From: Prostheceraeus crozeri
Taxonomy: Eukaryota; Platyhelminthes; Polycladida; Euryleptidae
NCBI GenBank assembly: GCA_907163375.1
Contig: CAJQUW010011605.1
Location: forward strand, 186,001 to 250,000
DNA length: 64,000 bases
Reading direction: 5' to 3'
In this document: positions 35,390 to 45,554 of the stretch, piece by piece
Layout: each line of letters begins with the position of its first letter
Numbering within the stretch: the stretch's first letter is position 1
Notes under the pieces: model-generated
Database searches by the model: none
What the model was told of the DNA's origin: nothing
Seen by the model: only the letters and a program-made list of their open reading frames with translations
Translations under genes and position numbers: made by a program

Positions 35390-36488
35390 ATGACTAAAAC
35401 TCCGCGCTTTATCATTACTCAATGCTCCTACGGTAGATTGACAAGGTGCAGCGAATACCGTAAGCATATCAAAGAGGGGACGCTGGACCAACATGAGAGA
35501 ATGCATGTTTTTAAGGTCTGTGTTCATCATAGGGTGGTGTGTGATGAGGATGATGTTGAGGGTTTACGGAAGGCGCACGAATCATGCCCATCCGGAAACA
35601 TTGGAGCGCAGTCGTTGGATGAGTGAATTAATTAAGTCAAAGGAGGAGTTGGATGCAGCAGTTAAAAGTATTGAGGGTGCTGTAGCGAAGGAACGGGAGG
35701 CATTGGTCAGTGAAGAGGAAGTAGAGGTAGAAGGAGTGATTGAGTGGGCTAGTGATGAGACTAGGAAGTTGATGCTCTCATTGTTTGGAAGTGAGTTGTC
35801 TGACGAGTTGGATGGTGAGGTGTCTGAGCCTGTAGCGACATCATCCCCTAGGAAAGAGGTGCATGATATGGAGGCGTTTGTGAGGTTGAAGGATCGTATG
35901 ATGGGTATGGAGAGTGTGAATAGAGAAGTTTTGAAGGAGAATGAAGAGCTGAAGGCTGAGGTTGAGGGCATGAAGGTGATGAGAGAGGAGTTGGAGGAGA
36001 TGCGATTGAAGGAGCAGGAGTGGCTGAAGGAAAGGAGTGGTATGATGAAGCGAGTGAAGGCGGTTGAGGGCTTAGAGTCGGAGTTGATGCATGAGAAGAA
36101 TGAGGTAGATCGGATGCGAGGTGTGGTGAAGGAAGTGGAAGAGACGAAGGTGATCAACGGACAGTTGGGGAGTGAAGTGGAAAAGTTGCGAGAGATTGAG
36201 AGGAGAGTGAAGAGGAAGAGAGTGTATGAGGTCCACCTTCCCCTCTTTGAAAACAACATTTGTGATGAGCCGACCCTCACGGACGATTCGAATGCGACTC
36301 AAACATGTTATGAAGGCGAAGGTGTGCGATGTCTCCACTTATCTATCAAAATGAATGGCGATTTGGAAGACTTTGTCGTACGAAAAGTTGCAAAGAAAAA
36401 GTCGAGTGAATTACTTCAACATGATCATTTCCTCACCGCCTCTAATCTCCTATCCTTATTCTTTCAGAGTTCTTGCAATAGTCGATGA
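35390..36488 (+). pseudogene. coiled-coil protein region (Polinton)
   Basis: Rightward coding region behind a probable leader intron. The N-terminal part is rich in Cys and His (CSYGRLTRCSEY.., HVFKVCVHHRVVCDED) and may bind zinc. The main part is a long charged helix with regular Glu/Lys heptads (EELKAEVEGMKVMREELEE, EVEKLREIERRVKRKR), predicted coiled coil over about 130 residues, followed by a basic segment and a polar tail. AATAAA lies at about 36,620. The family is not recognised; a structural, transcription-regulator or terminal-protein-like role is possible. It belongs to the fossil element, and I do not judge its integrity in detail. Confidence 0.5.
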
Positions 36489-36769
36489 AGAGAGAGAGAG
36501 AGTAGTGTCGGTGGACGGAGAACGCCCGATGGGCCCTCTTCAGGGCCAACCTTCTAATGCAGCTAAAGTGGTCCCAAGACCCGCCACATATCCTCAGATA
36601 TGGAATGCAGAGGGGAAGAATAAATGATGAAATGAAATGAAATGGGAGGCCACCCTTGCACCACATGCAACACATCAGACTTCTCTCTTCGCTAGTGAAC
36701 AAGCTCTTGTCAGTGTAGTAAGAAACTTTAACATGTTGTACAAAATTATTTCTGCAACACAGGTTCATG

Positions 36770-37045
36770 TATAGTTAGAAAGTTTGATCATCGAAGGTTT
36801 ATTAATAAGTCTAGTCAGAAAGTGTATTATGGTTTGCAAAAGCAACGGTTAGTGTAGTCAAATAGTTTCACCGTGACACACGTTTGTAAAAGTAAAGTTT
36901 GATCATCGAAGTTTTATTCGTGAGTGTCGTCAGTAAGTGTATCAAGGGGTGCAAAAGCAACGCTTAGTGTAGTCAAATACTTTTACCGCGACGCAAGTTT
37001 GTGAAAATGAAGTTCGATCATTGAAGTTTTATGACTGACCGAACT
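36770..37045. repeat. tandem repeat of ~116 bp, about 2.3 units (Polinton)
   Basis: TTTGATCATCGAAG(G/T)TTTATT recurs at about 36,783 and 36,899 and, diverged, at 37,014, with GCAAAAGCAACG and TAGTGTAGTCAAATA between. It fills the gap between the rightward coiled-coil gene and the leftward small gene. A similar gap filler with AATAAAGTT units lies at 43.0-43.3 kb. Confidence 0.75.
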
Positions 37046-37158
37046 CACAGCAGCATTAGAAAGTTTAGCACAACACAAGTGTCATGAAAATATACTTTAT
37101 TTGGTCTTTGATTTAACATCATTGAAACCCACTTTACTAATAGCAATGACAATATGGT

Positions 37159-37491
37159 TTATTTTATTCGGAAGCAAATGATCGCCGTAATGATAAAAGT
37201 TGTCCATCCGAGAAATAATCTTCCGCAGATGTCGTGTATAAACTCAGAAGCATCTGTAACATATTCTTGTCCATAGGAACGAAATTGAAAGTCAACACTT
37301 TCCGCTACTTCACCTTGTGGAAAATCAATGTAATTGACATGTGCAATTAAGTGAGCCTTGATGAGACTGTCTTTGAAATAAGATATCAACTCCGTAAATA
37401 TTTCTCGTGTGTAGTCTAAACACGCTTCCAATTCGGTCTCCTCCCTTTGAAACTCAAGGATGTAATCTTGTATTAATCGTGCAATCATCAT
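37159..37491 (-). CDS. small protein, family B copy 3 (Polinton)
   Basis: 110 codons, leftward, the only minus-strand gene in the element's left half. It resembles the frames at 45,555-46,001 and 48,202-48,639: a Asp-Tyr-Ile..Phe segment (LIQDYILEFQREETELEACL), a helix with IFTELISYFKDSL, then an AHLIAHVNYID strand and DFQFRSYGQEYV. The same order in the others reads DYIISFHHEQADLQ, FQQLMGSL, KGRLVAEIEFE and FHFVSYSAE. This copy ends in a hydrophobic stretch (FLGWTTFIITAIICF). Function unknown. Confidence 0.6.
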   Translation of the reverse strand: MMIARLIQDYILEFQREETELEACLDYTREIFTELISYFKDSLIKAHLIAHVNYIDFPQGEVAESVDFQFRSYGQEYVTDASEFIHDICGRLFLGWTTFIITAIICFRIK

Positions 37492-37658
37492 GCTTCAATG
37501 TATTGACTTCAGGTGCCATGGTTGAGTCTATTGCTAGACATCATTTGTTCCTAAGACGATTTCAATAACGCGTTACAAATGTGCGTGCGCACATCAGGAA
37601 GTCTAGCTCATCTGTGATTCGACGAGAGATCTCATCCATTCACCGCTTAGTACACTCT

Positions 37659-37666
37659 TATAAAAG
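37659..37666 (+). promoter_or_regulatory. TATA box upstream of the polymerase gene (Polinton)
   Basis: TATAAAAG with a donor ACAAG|GTGAGT at 37,707/37,708 and a candidate acceptor CTTTTCAG ending at 38,121. The intron between would contain three TTGCTATCA motifs and structured-block copy 2. Confidence 0.6.
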
Positions 37667-37835
37667 GCAGTATACCAATTCTGCTCTTCACATTTATCTT
37701 TCACAAGGTGAGTGTTGGTGAGTTCCTGCTATCACGTTGTTTTGACTTGCTATCAGTTGAATAGTCTCTTGCTATCAACAGATTCACTTCTGCTCATAAA
37801 ACATATCATCGCTGTAATACCTCCTTTGCTCGAGC

Positions 37836-37961
37836 GTTCCTTCGGGACGGCGGGTACTGCCGTAGAGGGATTGCGTTGCACGGGTTGTTCGTCGTTTGTT
37901 AGACCGAAACCTCTGAGCCGTTGCTCATGTTAGGCGTTCGACTTCATACTCAACGTGACGC
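37836..37961 (+). ncRNA. candidate structured RNA block, copy 2 (Polinton)
   Basis: Matches copy 1 at 34,428-34,547 over its length, best in GTTCCTTCGGGACGGCGG, TTAGACCGAAACC and CTCATGTTAGGCGTTCGAC. Stem ACGGC/GCCGT is kept with a different 7-nt loop, and the outer stem reads GTCG/CGAC where copy 1 has GTCA/TGAC. It sits inside the probable leader intron ahead of the polymerase gene. Confidence 0.5.
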
Positions 37962-38379
37962 ATTCTCTCGTCAGGTCAGAGTACTTCAGCCATTCGACAA
38001 AGGTTAGTCTTTATGATATGGAGTAGAGTGAAATGTAATTCATTAGATGTCACTTCAATGATTGTTCCCATGATAAACATTGACTAGGCAAATGAAACGA
38101 TTCTCATCTTTCCTTTTCAGTGATTGAAATCTACGAACGTACTACCGTGTAATCTGTAATCGATCAAAAAATAGAATCCAAGAAAATTGAGAACTACCGC
38201 ATTGCTGTCGAGATGGAAAAAGCCACCATCGAGCAATTTAAGTATTTTTATCAAGGTTGACTCTATTACTAACATCATTAGGGTAGACATCCTCATTAAA
38301 ATCAAGAGCCCTTCCCTTATTTTGTTCATGTTTAAGCCGAATCCAAATTTTAGCTCTGCTTATCTTTGCTGTCATTCTT

Positions 38380-41300
38380 TTTCAGTGCATGAATGTATTC
38401 GTAATGGGGAACCCGTCCCTCAAGGAGTAATCGGGGAAGCCTATGAGCGGCTTAGCAAGTGCAAGTATCTTTAACAATTCATGTTTAGACTGTTTCAGAT
38501 CCTCTGCATCATCCTTGTCTCATTATCTAATGTCTCTTTCCTCTCTACAGACTTGGCCAAGATAAAAAGTGGGAAGAAGCCGCGAGGCGGAGATTCGAAG
38601 CCGAATTTCCGGCCCTACCTTCCCACCCGTCTACCTCCGTCCAAGGTGCGACCCTCTTTTGGTCATCGTCATCGCCCCACCTCCACCCTGCTCTGCTCCC
38701 TGCACCAGTCCCTGCTCCTCGTCACCACGTCCCTCCGACACCGAAGCCCAGGATCCTTCTACCCTCGAGCCGCGTCCCACTCCCGCTTCCTCCGCGTCCA
38801 TCAGTGTTGCCGGACATCAATTCATTAGATGGTAAGTATCCGTGATTGGGAAAAGGGGGATAAGACTTCAAACTTGAAATTGTGATCATGTTACTAATCT
38901 CTTTTCTCTTTTTCTCAACAGATCTGGCGGCCTACCTCCTGTACGGTGACGTTCCTTCCCGCTCCATCATCATCCCAGCATCGCCACCACCACCTGCAGC
39001 AGCGGCCGAACTCCCTCTCCTCTCCGTTCAGTTGGTGGAGAGATTGCTGGAGGAACAGGAGTTAGAGATAGTGGGAGATGAGATCGCAATCGAGGAGGAA
39101 GGTGTCAGGGAGATAGAAGGACCTACAGCTCGACAGCTCAGCTGTACAGACTGTGGACAGGTCTTCGCGAGGACATTCTGCCTTCGGCGACATCGACATT
39201 CTCGCTGTCCAAAAGCGAAAGGAGATCTGGAGAAGGCGCGCCGACCAATCCCTCAACGACCCAAGTGTGAAGGTTGTAGACGCACGTTCTACAACAACAC
39301 CTATTTGCGACTCCACATCGAAGGCGGTTCCTGTGGCAGTGTGAGGCAACCACCAACGTCATCAGGTAGGAAGCATCCTTCATCGCACGTCGGCTTTTCC
39401 TGTTCTTCGTGTCAGAAGACCTTTCATACAGAGTTTGTTCTTTCCTCGCACACACTCTGTCACACTCATCCCACTGAGTTTTACACTGACAACAACGTCA
39501 CTCTAAGGCTGAGCAAGTTTTTCCTTGAGAGGCTCGTTCGCGACTATGAGTTAGAAAGCTCTGAAGCTGTGAAAGATATTCATCCTTTCTTGATGAATAA
39601 TATAGGTTTAATTCATCAAATGTTGACGAGCTTAGATAGATTTTTGCTCAAAGGCATGTTCTCTCTCATTGCTCGTTTCAATATGGTCTATAATATCTAT
39701 GATGACGTAGATATGCATCGTCAAGGAGTCACTAAACATCGTGAATAGGAGGATGAGCTTAAGTTTGACGGGTTAGATGTCAACACATTAGATTTTAAAG
39801 GCATAGTCCAATTTGAAAAATTGAATGAAATTAAGATAGTTGTCCATCTCTGGGGAAAAGGTCTGAAGGGCGTTAGGTATAACAACCGCCAAAGTAACTT
39901 CGACCGGGTTGTCAATCTTCTCCTAGTCTATAGCGACAACCACCCAGAATGGCATTATTGTGGCATTCCTAAAATTTCTAGATTGTATCACCACCAGCAA
40001 AGTTATGATAACAAACATTATTACTGTGATCGTTGCACACGGCGCTTTAGGTCAAAGCCATTTTTTAACAGCATTACGAGTGATGCTCTCGGGGTAAGCT
40101 TCAAATGGAAGTCATGCCCAAAAATAAATTTTGTAGGTATGAGGAAAACGGCAATGACCTCAGTCCCATATGTACCACTTTGAATGTTATATTGAACAAG
40201 AAGACCTAAGTCATGAGCCAGCAGCCATTGCCTGCTATGAAAATTGGCATCCATATTATAGGAATCAAAATAAAATGCATGTGTGGCAAGGCGAGGAGTG
40301 TGTTGAAAACTTCCTCAACTTTCTAGATAGGAAAGCCCGTTTTCATCAACGGTATGAAATGGAGATGACTAGGAAACCCATGTTCTTCACAGAAGCCGAT
40401 AAACACAAGTTTGATAGGACCACGGAATGTCCCCGCTGCTGTTCATCCTCTGATGATCAGCAACATAAGAAAGTGAGGGACCATTGCCATCTCAGTGGTA
40501 AATTTAGGTCTGCCTTATGCAGTAAATGTAACATGAAACTTAGGCTCAAACGGCGAACGCTCCCCGTCAACTTCCATAACTTTAAATGTTATGATGCTCA
40601 CATCATCATTCGCCATGGATTTGGTAAAATAAAATCCTGGTCATCCAAAGTGATTGCACAAAGTAAGGAAAAATTTATGTGCATCACTGCCAAAGTGCAA
40701 GTCGATAAGACGAAGGAGGGGAAGCCTGTCTTCTATGACATAAAGTTTCTAGATAGTTTTCAATTTATGTCTTCTTCCTTAGCCGCGTTGGCTAATAATT
40801 TAGAAACACTTCCCCTCACTCAACATTTAAAGAAAGACTATCCCAACATAAGTGACAGTCTCATGCGACGGAAAGGGGTGTTTCCTTATAGTTATTTTAG
40901 TTCAATGGATACATTGAAGGAGACATCCCTTCCGTCCATCGATAAATTTAAAAATGATTTGACGGGTGAGGACCTTTCGCCGGATGACTATAGGCATGCA
41001 GAGCAAGCATGGTTAGAATTTAGGTGTCGCACTTTTGGTGACTACATGCTTGCCTACTTAAAATTAGACGTTTATCTGTTGGCTGACGTGTTTGAGACTT
41101 TTAGGAAAGTCACATTAGAACAGGATGCCTTAGAGCCCGTCCATTTTGTTAGTTTACCGGGTCTGTCCTATCAGTCAGCCTTCAAGATGACGAAAGAGAG
41201 CATACATTTGCTGCAAGATGCAGAAATGTACACGTTATTTGAACGTGGTATTAGGGGAGGCTTAACATTTGCTAACAAACATGTTGTCAACAGCACCCAA

Positions 41301-42676
41301 GACAAAGGATCGACCACGCATTTAATGTACATAGACCAAAATAATTTGTATGGGAGTGCATTATCCAAGCCTTTGCCACAGTCTGACTTCCAATGGGTAG
41401 AGCCCCATGACATTGAATACTTCTCCAATCCAGCACACATCATGGCACTGGGAGATGAGGCCGACATAGGTTATTTATTTGAAGTCGACCTCACCTATCC
41501 AGAATGTATTAAGAATAGGACAGTTGATTTTCTTCTCGCACCCGAATCTGGCATAGTCAGTCCAGATATGTTCTCTCCCTTTATGGAAGAACACAATAAG
41601 CAATATGAGGCGGAAAATGACTTAAACTATAAACCCACTAGGAAGTTGTTGCTCACCCAATTGAAAAACAGCATTATATCGTGCACTATTCCATCCTCAA
41701 ATTCTATCTAGGTATGGGGATGCAACTTGACAAAGTCCATCGCGCTATCCAGTTTAGGCAGAAGCCCTTTCTAAAACCGTATATAGAATTTAATAGTAAG
41801 AAACGGGCTGAATCCAAGAATCCTTTCGAAAAGGACTTCTTTAAATTTAAGAATAATGCCCTCTTTGGTAAAACCATGGAGGATGTAGGAAAGAGCATGG
41901 ACTATCGTATCGTGACTGATCCGGAAACAAGTATCAAGTTATGTCGGTCGCCGTTGTTTTGTCACCATGATGTCATTTCCGAAGACATCACTGGTATTAA
42001 AATGTTAAAATCCAAAGTAGAACTTTGCAAGCCCATTTATGTCGGTCAAGCTGTCTTGGATCACTCCAAGTTAGAAATGTACAAATTGTTTTACCACACC
42101 TTTAAAACTTGTCCATTGATCCAACATGTGGAATTAGTAGGAGGCAATACAGACAGCTTCTTCCTAGCTTTGACAACCACTAGCCAAGTCAAGCAGGAAG
42201 ACATTTTAAAATATTTAGCACCCAAGTTTGATAGTTCCAACTATCCCACTGACCATCCGCTTTACTCTACCACAAATAAAGTGAAGCTTGGCTGCTTCAA
42301 GGATGAGTGTGCCGGCAAACAGATGGAGGAGATGATCTTTCTTCACCCCAAGATGTACTCCATGAAGCTAAAATCCTCAGAGCTTTCTATTAAACGGGTG
42401 AAAGGCATCTCGAAGTCAATCGTTAGAAAAATGACACATAGGGACTATCAAGATGCCTTAGATTCACTTAAAATTAAAAAAGTGGAAATGACCATTCTAA
42501 AGTCACACTCACATCAAGTCAGAACAACGACGTTTAGGAAACGAGGTCTCTCAGCTTGGGAAGACAAGCGATGCCGGATGAGTCCTAACCACTCATTACC
42601 ATACGGCCATCCAGACATTCACCTACCTCCACCCAAGAGACAGATACTTTCTCTTCCTCCGTCCTGCGATGTATGA
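38380..42676 (+). pseudogene. protein-primed DNA polymerase B region (Polinton)
   Basis: The replication gene of the element. The 5' part (38.4-38.9 kb) looks split by short GT-AG introns, with a Pro-rich segment. Then come an acidic stretch and three C2H2-like fingers (CTDCGQVFARTFCLRRH, CEGCRRTFYNNTYLRLH, CSSCQKTFHTEFVLSSH) at 39.1-39.5 kb; a YYCDRCTRRF knuckle near 40.0 kb; the exonuclease-side region near 40.7 kb (FLDSFQFMSSSLAALA); LGDYM/DVYLLADVFE-type text near 41.05 kb; palm motif A MYIDQNNLYGSA near 41.33 kb; motif B region VHRAIQFRQK near 41.73 kb; and motif C GGNTDSFFLAL near 42.15 kb. Such polymerases start from a protein primer at the repeat ends. The region is broken in a few places (about three). 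Confidence 0.85.
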
Positions 42677-42949
42677 TGATGAATGCTTCCTCGGTTGTGG
42701 TTGATGTTTTGCTTTTTCACTCCATGGCGTTTTCTATGGGGCGTTGTGAGTGAATGCCTTGTAAAATTGCGTCCCACTCCTGATCACTTCATATCATGAC
42801 TTGCATATCAACTGGTTTTCCTGACTTTGCTTTCTCCCTGCACATGAGTGACTTTGTTTTCTCCGGTGATGTGAGCCATAAAAACTTTGTTTTCTGCTAC
42901 CATCAGTATTAACTATGTGTGACTGTGATGAAATGTCTTTCATTCAATA

Positions 42950-43310
42950 ACATATCATGTACAGACTGTCTCGTTTTTCTTTTGACATAAAGATGGGATT
43001 CTCACTCAATAGACAGAAGGAAAAGTTTTGATCATTCTGTAAGATGGGTAGGGTTAGAAATACAGTTGATGATTGTAAAGTTAGAAATAAAGTTATAACC
43101 ATGTCGCTGTTTGTAAGATAGGTGAAATATAAATGAAGTCAGAATCACTTCACTGTTTGTAAAGTTAGAAATAAAGTTGACGTTTGTAAAGTACGAAATA
43201 AAGTTGATGATTGTAAAGTTTGAATTAATGTTAGAGTTTGCAAGATAGGTAAAGTATAAAATAAAGTCATAACCATGTCAGAGTTTGTAAGTTATCATCC
43301 TCACCAACGA
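42950..43310. repeat. degenerate GTAAAGTTAGAAATAAAGTT repeats (Polinton)
   Basis: Several units of the form TTTGTAAAGTTAGAAATAAAGTT, interleaved with CATAACCATGTC and GATAGGT..AAATA. Contains many AATAAA. It lies between the rightward polymerase and the leftward right-half genes, so it may serve as a two-way polyadenylation zone. Confidence 0.6.
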
Positions 43311-43371
43311 ATGTAACATCATGACAATTTCTTCGGCTTAGGAAACATCAACCACTTTGCTGACTCATGTC

Positions 43372-43379
43372 TATAAATA
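43372..43379 (+). promoter_or_regulatory. rightward TATA-like box with no open frame downstream (Polinton)
   Basis: TATAAATA in the same style as the element's other promoters, but the next 1.2 kb on this strand has no sizeable frame. Downstream, a TTCACCGACACGTGTGTGTG segment occurs twice (43,449 and 43,521), each containing CACGTG. Could drive a non-coding or antisense transcript, or be accidental. Confidence 0.3.
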
Positions 43380-43586
43380 GCTCTGACTCATGAAGTGGTA
43401 AAGCACCAGTCAGTTAGATAAGAATCTAATCAGTCTTGCTCAACCTTTTCACCGACACGTGTGTGTGGGTGTTATTCATTAGACAAAGCGATGGCGCCTC
43501 ACGTCAGACAGCGTGACTTTTTCACCGACACGTGTGTGTGTGGGCGATAGTTCATTGCGATGACTAATTCAAAACACATCATGTGA

Positions 43587-44126
43587 TTAACACGATTCTA
43601 TTAACTGTGACTCATACAGATAGCGCATTAAAGATTTAACAATTTCAGCTACTTTACTGATATCACGTAAACCTGTCATGATACAATGTCCGTTGTGAAA
43701 CACTGCAATATGTACAGGATGCCACTTCTGAATCAGAGCAGCAGGAAAGAGTTCAGTTTCATAAAATATACAATGATTACTGGTTTCTATGTTTGCTAGA
43801 TTCACTAACATCTTCAATTGAACAGACACTACTATATTCTTCAATGTCAGGGGACTGAGGCGTAGATAAGGCATGAGTGTTCGCATTTTCTTGACGACTT
43901 CGTAACACATGGACTGCATCACGAAATGAGAACGGTTTCCTAGGACTTGGATTTTGCCGCAGCGAGAGATTTGAAGATTTCGACCGTTGCTCATGCGAAT
44001 GACCAACACTTGCGGACAGCCGCGATGATGGACTAAATCGGAAAGATGGGTATGCATCTGTTCTAAATCGATGTCTCTTCTGAGATTCATTTCGCGCATG
44101 GCGTTGATGATGCGGATGGGGAGCAT
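43587..44126 (-). CDS. TATA-binding-protein-like protein (Polinton)
   Basis: 179 codons showing the two-fold repeat of the TBP saddle. Repeat 1 (residues ~6-85) has INAMREMNLRRDIDLEQM, VLVIRM, GKIQVLG and CYEVVKKMRTL, against the TBP pattern INxVxxxNLxxxLDL..VIMRI..GKMVCTG..VVQKL. Repeat 2 (~94-172) has LKNIVVSVQLKM, YETELFPAALI, VHIAVFHNG and MTGLRDISKVAEIVKSL, against NMVxSxDVKF..YEPELFPGLIY..VLLIFVSGKVVLTG. YExELFP is the most telling string. It would bind promoter DNA or transcription factors in the nucleus and fits the element's TATA-type promoters. An overlapping 212-codon frame (43,777-44,415, Ser/Arg-rich end) is also open on this strand; the two cannot both be assumed real. Confidence 0.7.
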   Translation of the reverse strand: MLPIRIINAMREMNLRRDIDLEQMHTHLSDLVHHRGCPQVLVIRMSNGRNLQISRCGKIQVLGNRSHFVMQSMCYEVVKKMRTLMPYLRLSPLTLKNIVVSVQLKMLVNLANIETSNHCIFYETELFPAALIQKWHPVHIAVFHNGHCIMTGLRDISKVAEIVKSLMRYLYESQLIESC

Positions 44127-44577
44127 GATTCACAAATGACATGAGGGTTGAGTGAACTTCCCTTTTGTACTTTTCCCATGAGTGTTTTGGAATCACGATG
44201 TAGCAGTGATCATTATGTAGAATCATCTCTTGAATGCGAATAAATACAATGCCGTCTCCTACGTTAATGACACTGCAATAGTTGGATAGGATTGCGCGAT
44301 GTAACCTTCGTAGTTGAAAGCGTTCTACAGTTATATGAAGTTGACATTTCGTATCATGAAATGCAACACACTGACTTTTCCATGATACATAGAGGCATGC
44401 TGATAATATCCACATGATTTAAACCTGAGTGAAGAATGGTATGCCTAAGAAAGAGGCAGAGAGTCATGTTCATGTGTGGCATGGTGAGTGTACATTTTCT
44501 TTCTTGATACGGTGGCCGTTAGGCCGTGGTCTCATAAAGACCGATGGTGCGCTCTCAGTGTGTGTGTGTGGAGAGTG

Positions 44578-45213
44578 TTACTGTAGTTGATCATCATCAA
44601 CATGGACATCATTTTTAAAGGTTATGGAGACAAGATAGGGATTCAACGTAAACAACCTTCCGTCCCTGCGCGGACCCATGTAGATGGTTTGAATTTTAAT
44701 TTCGAAGGAGTAGAATCCTTTTCCCAAAATGGGGAGAGGTTTGCAATTGAGTAAGTCGAATTCGCTGCCCTCCTTTTCATGGATGATGAGACAGTGTCTA
44801 TCCATATGAACATACATGAATCGTCTTTCCATGATGGGAACTTGTGACCGTTTCCCATTGTGTCGAACAATTTCTTTGGGAGTGGTGAGATTTTCTTTCA
44901 GGAATGTTTCAAGAGTATTGAATTGTAACCGTGTCCAATAGTCCAGCGGCACACACACGGCCATTCCATACTTTGTTGACATAACCTTTAGATAATCTAT
45001 CCGATGACTTGGAGTTTTTGTGGTCACGGCTTCACCATGATGAGTTATCTTTTGATTGAAAGCATTTTTACCCGATGCTAAAGTAAGGGGGTTCAGTGTA
45101 CCCAGTGCGAGAGCAGAAGAGTTGATGGCTTCGAGCAACCGCATGGTTAGCGCAAGGACGGAAATGATTGCCATGAGCTCAGTCATCCGTTTTATAACCA
45201 GACCTAGCTCCAA
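44578..45213 (-). CDS. family A protein, copy 1 (Polinton)
   Basis: 211 codons. Paralogue of the frame at 46,885-47,613: VPLDYWTRLQFNTLETFLKE and LTTPKEI here match SIDNWLRQQLDILEDVVRQ and LIPTEL there, and LGKGFYSFEIKIQTIYMGPR with SLNPYLVSI-type ending matches LGAGFCSFHIEVPAVYVGPH and NLRIAQI. N-terminal ~40 residues are hydrophobic and could be a membrane segment. A minus-strand TATA box lies about 100 bp upstream. Alternating short strands suggest a beta-rich domain. No known family recognised; a structural protein is one possibility but nothing proves it. Confidence 0.6.
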   Translation of the reverse strand: MELGLVIKRMTELMAIISVLALTMRLLEAINSSALALGTLNPLTLASGKNAFNQKITHHGEAVTTKTPSHRIDYLKVMSTKYGMAVCVPLDYWTRLQFNTLETFLKENLTTPKEIVRHNGKRSQVPIMERRFMYVHMDRHCLIIHEKEGSEFDLLNCKPLPILGKGFYSFEIKIQTIYMGPRRDGRLFTLNPYLVSITFKNDVHVDDDQLQ

Positions 45214-45309
45214 TCACATGCGTTTCCCTTTTCACGTTTTCCCTGTCTTTTTTACGTGACAAAGAGTTGTCACACGTGAAATTTTGACTGTGTGGGTGGA
45301 AACCTTTCC

Positions 45310-45317
45310 TATTTATA
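45310..45317 (-). promoter_or_regulatory. TATA box of family A copy 1 (Polinton)
   Basis: On the minus strand GTGTATAAATAGG, about 97 bp before the ATG at 45,213. Consistent with the TATA-type promoters elsewhere in the element. Confidence 0.5.
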
Positions 45318-45344
45318 CACAAAGTCGTTCTAGTCCTCACAAAG

Positions 45345-45500
45345 ACTTTAGTGACACACCCCTTCTAGCGAACAAAGACGCATTCATTTATCTAACAAAG
45401 AGCCCGATAGTAATGCGCAAAGCGCAATGACTCATGTTGTGTCACGCCCCTTTTCTCGAACAAAGACGCATTCATTTATCTAACAAAGCGCAATGACTCT
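45345..45500. repeat. two ~85-bp direct repeats (Polinton)
   Basis: CGAACAAAGACGCATTCATT, followed by TATCTAACAAAG, occurs at about 45,369 and 45,455, each preceded by CCCCTT and followed by a GCGCAATGACTC segment. Non-coding; upstream of family A copy 1. Confidence 0.75.
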
Positions 45501-45554
45501 TGTTGCTCTATACACCATTGCAAAATACTCAGTGAAAAGAAATCTTTATTGCAT

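Noticed and set aside
35582-36280. 232-codon minus-strand frame
   Set aside because: Exactly antisense to the coiled-coil region; Ser/Phe/Leu-rich composition is what reversed Glu/Lys heptads give.
34636-37778. TTGCTATCAA copies as a CRISPR or satellite
   Set aside because: Spacing is irregular and the motif is only ten bases; better seen as a binding or splicing motif.
37836-37961. hammerhead ribozyme
   Set aside because: A GAAA is present, but the CUGANGA core and the three-stem order are not.
39062-39455. minus-strand frames of 95 and 105 codons
   Set aside because: Antisense shadows of the zinc-finger part of the polymerase region.
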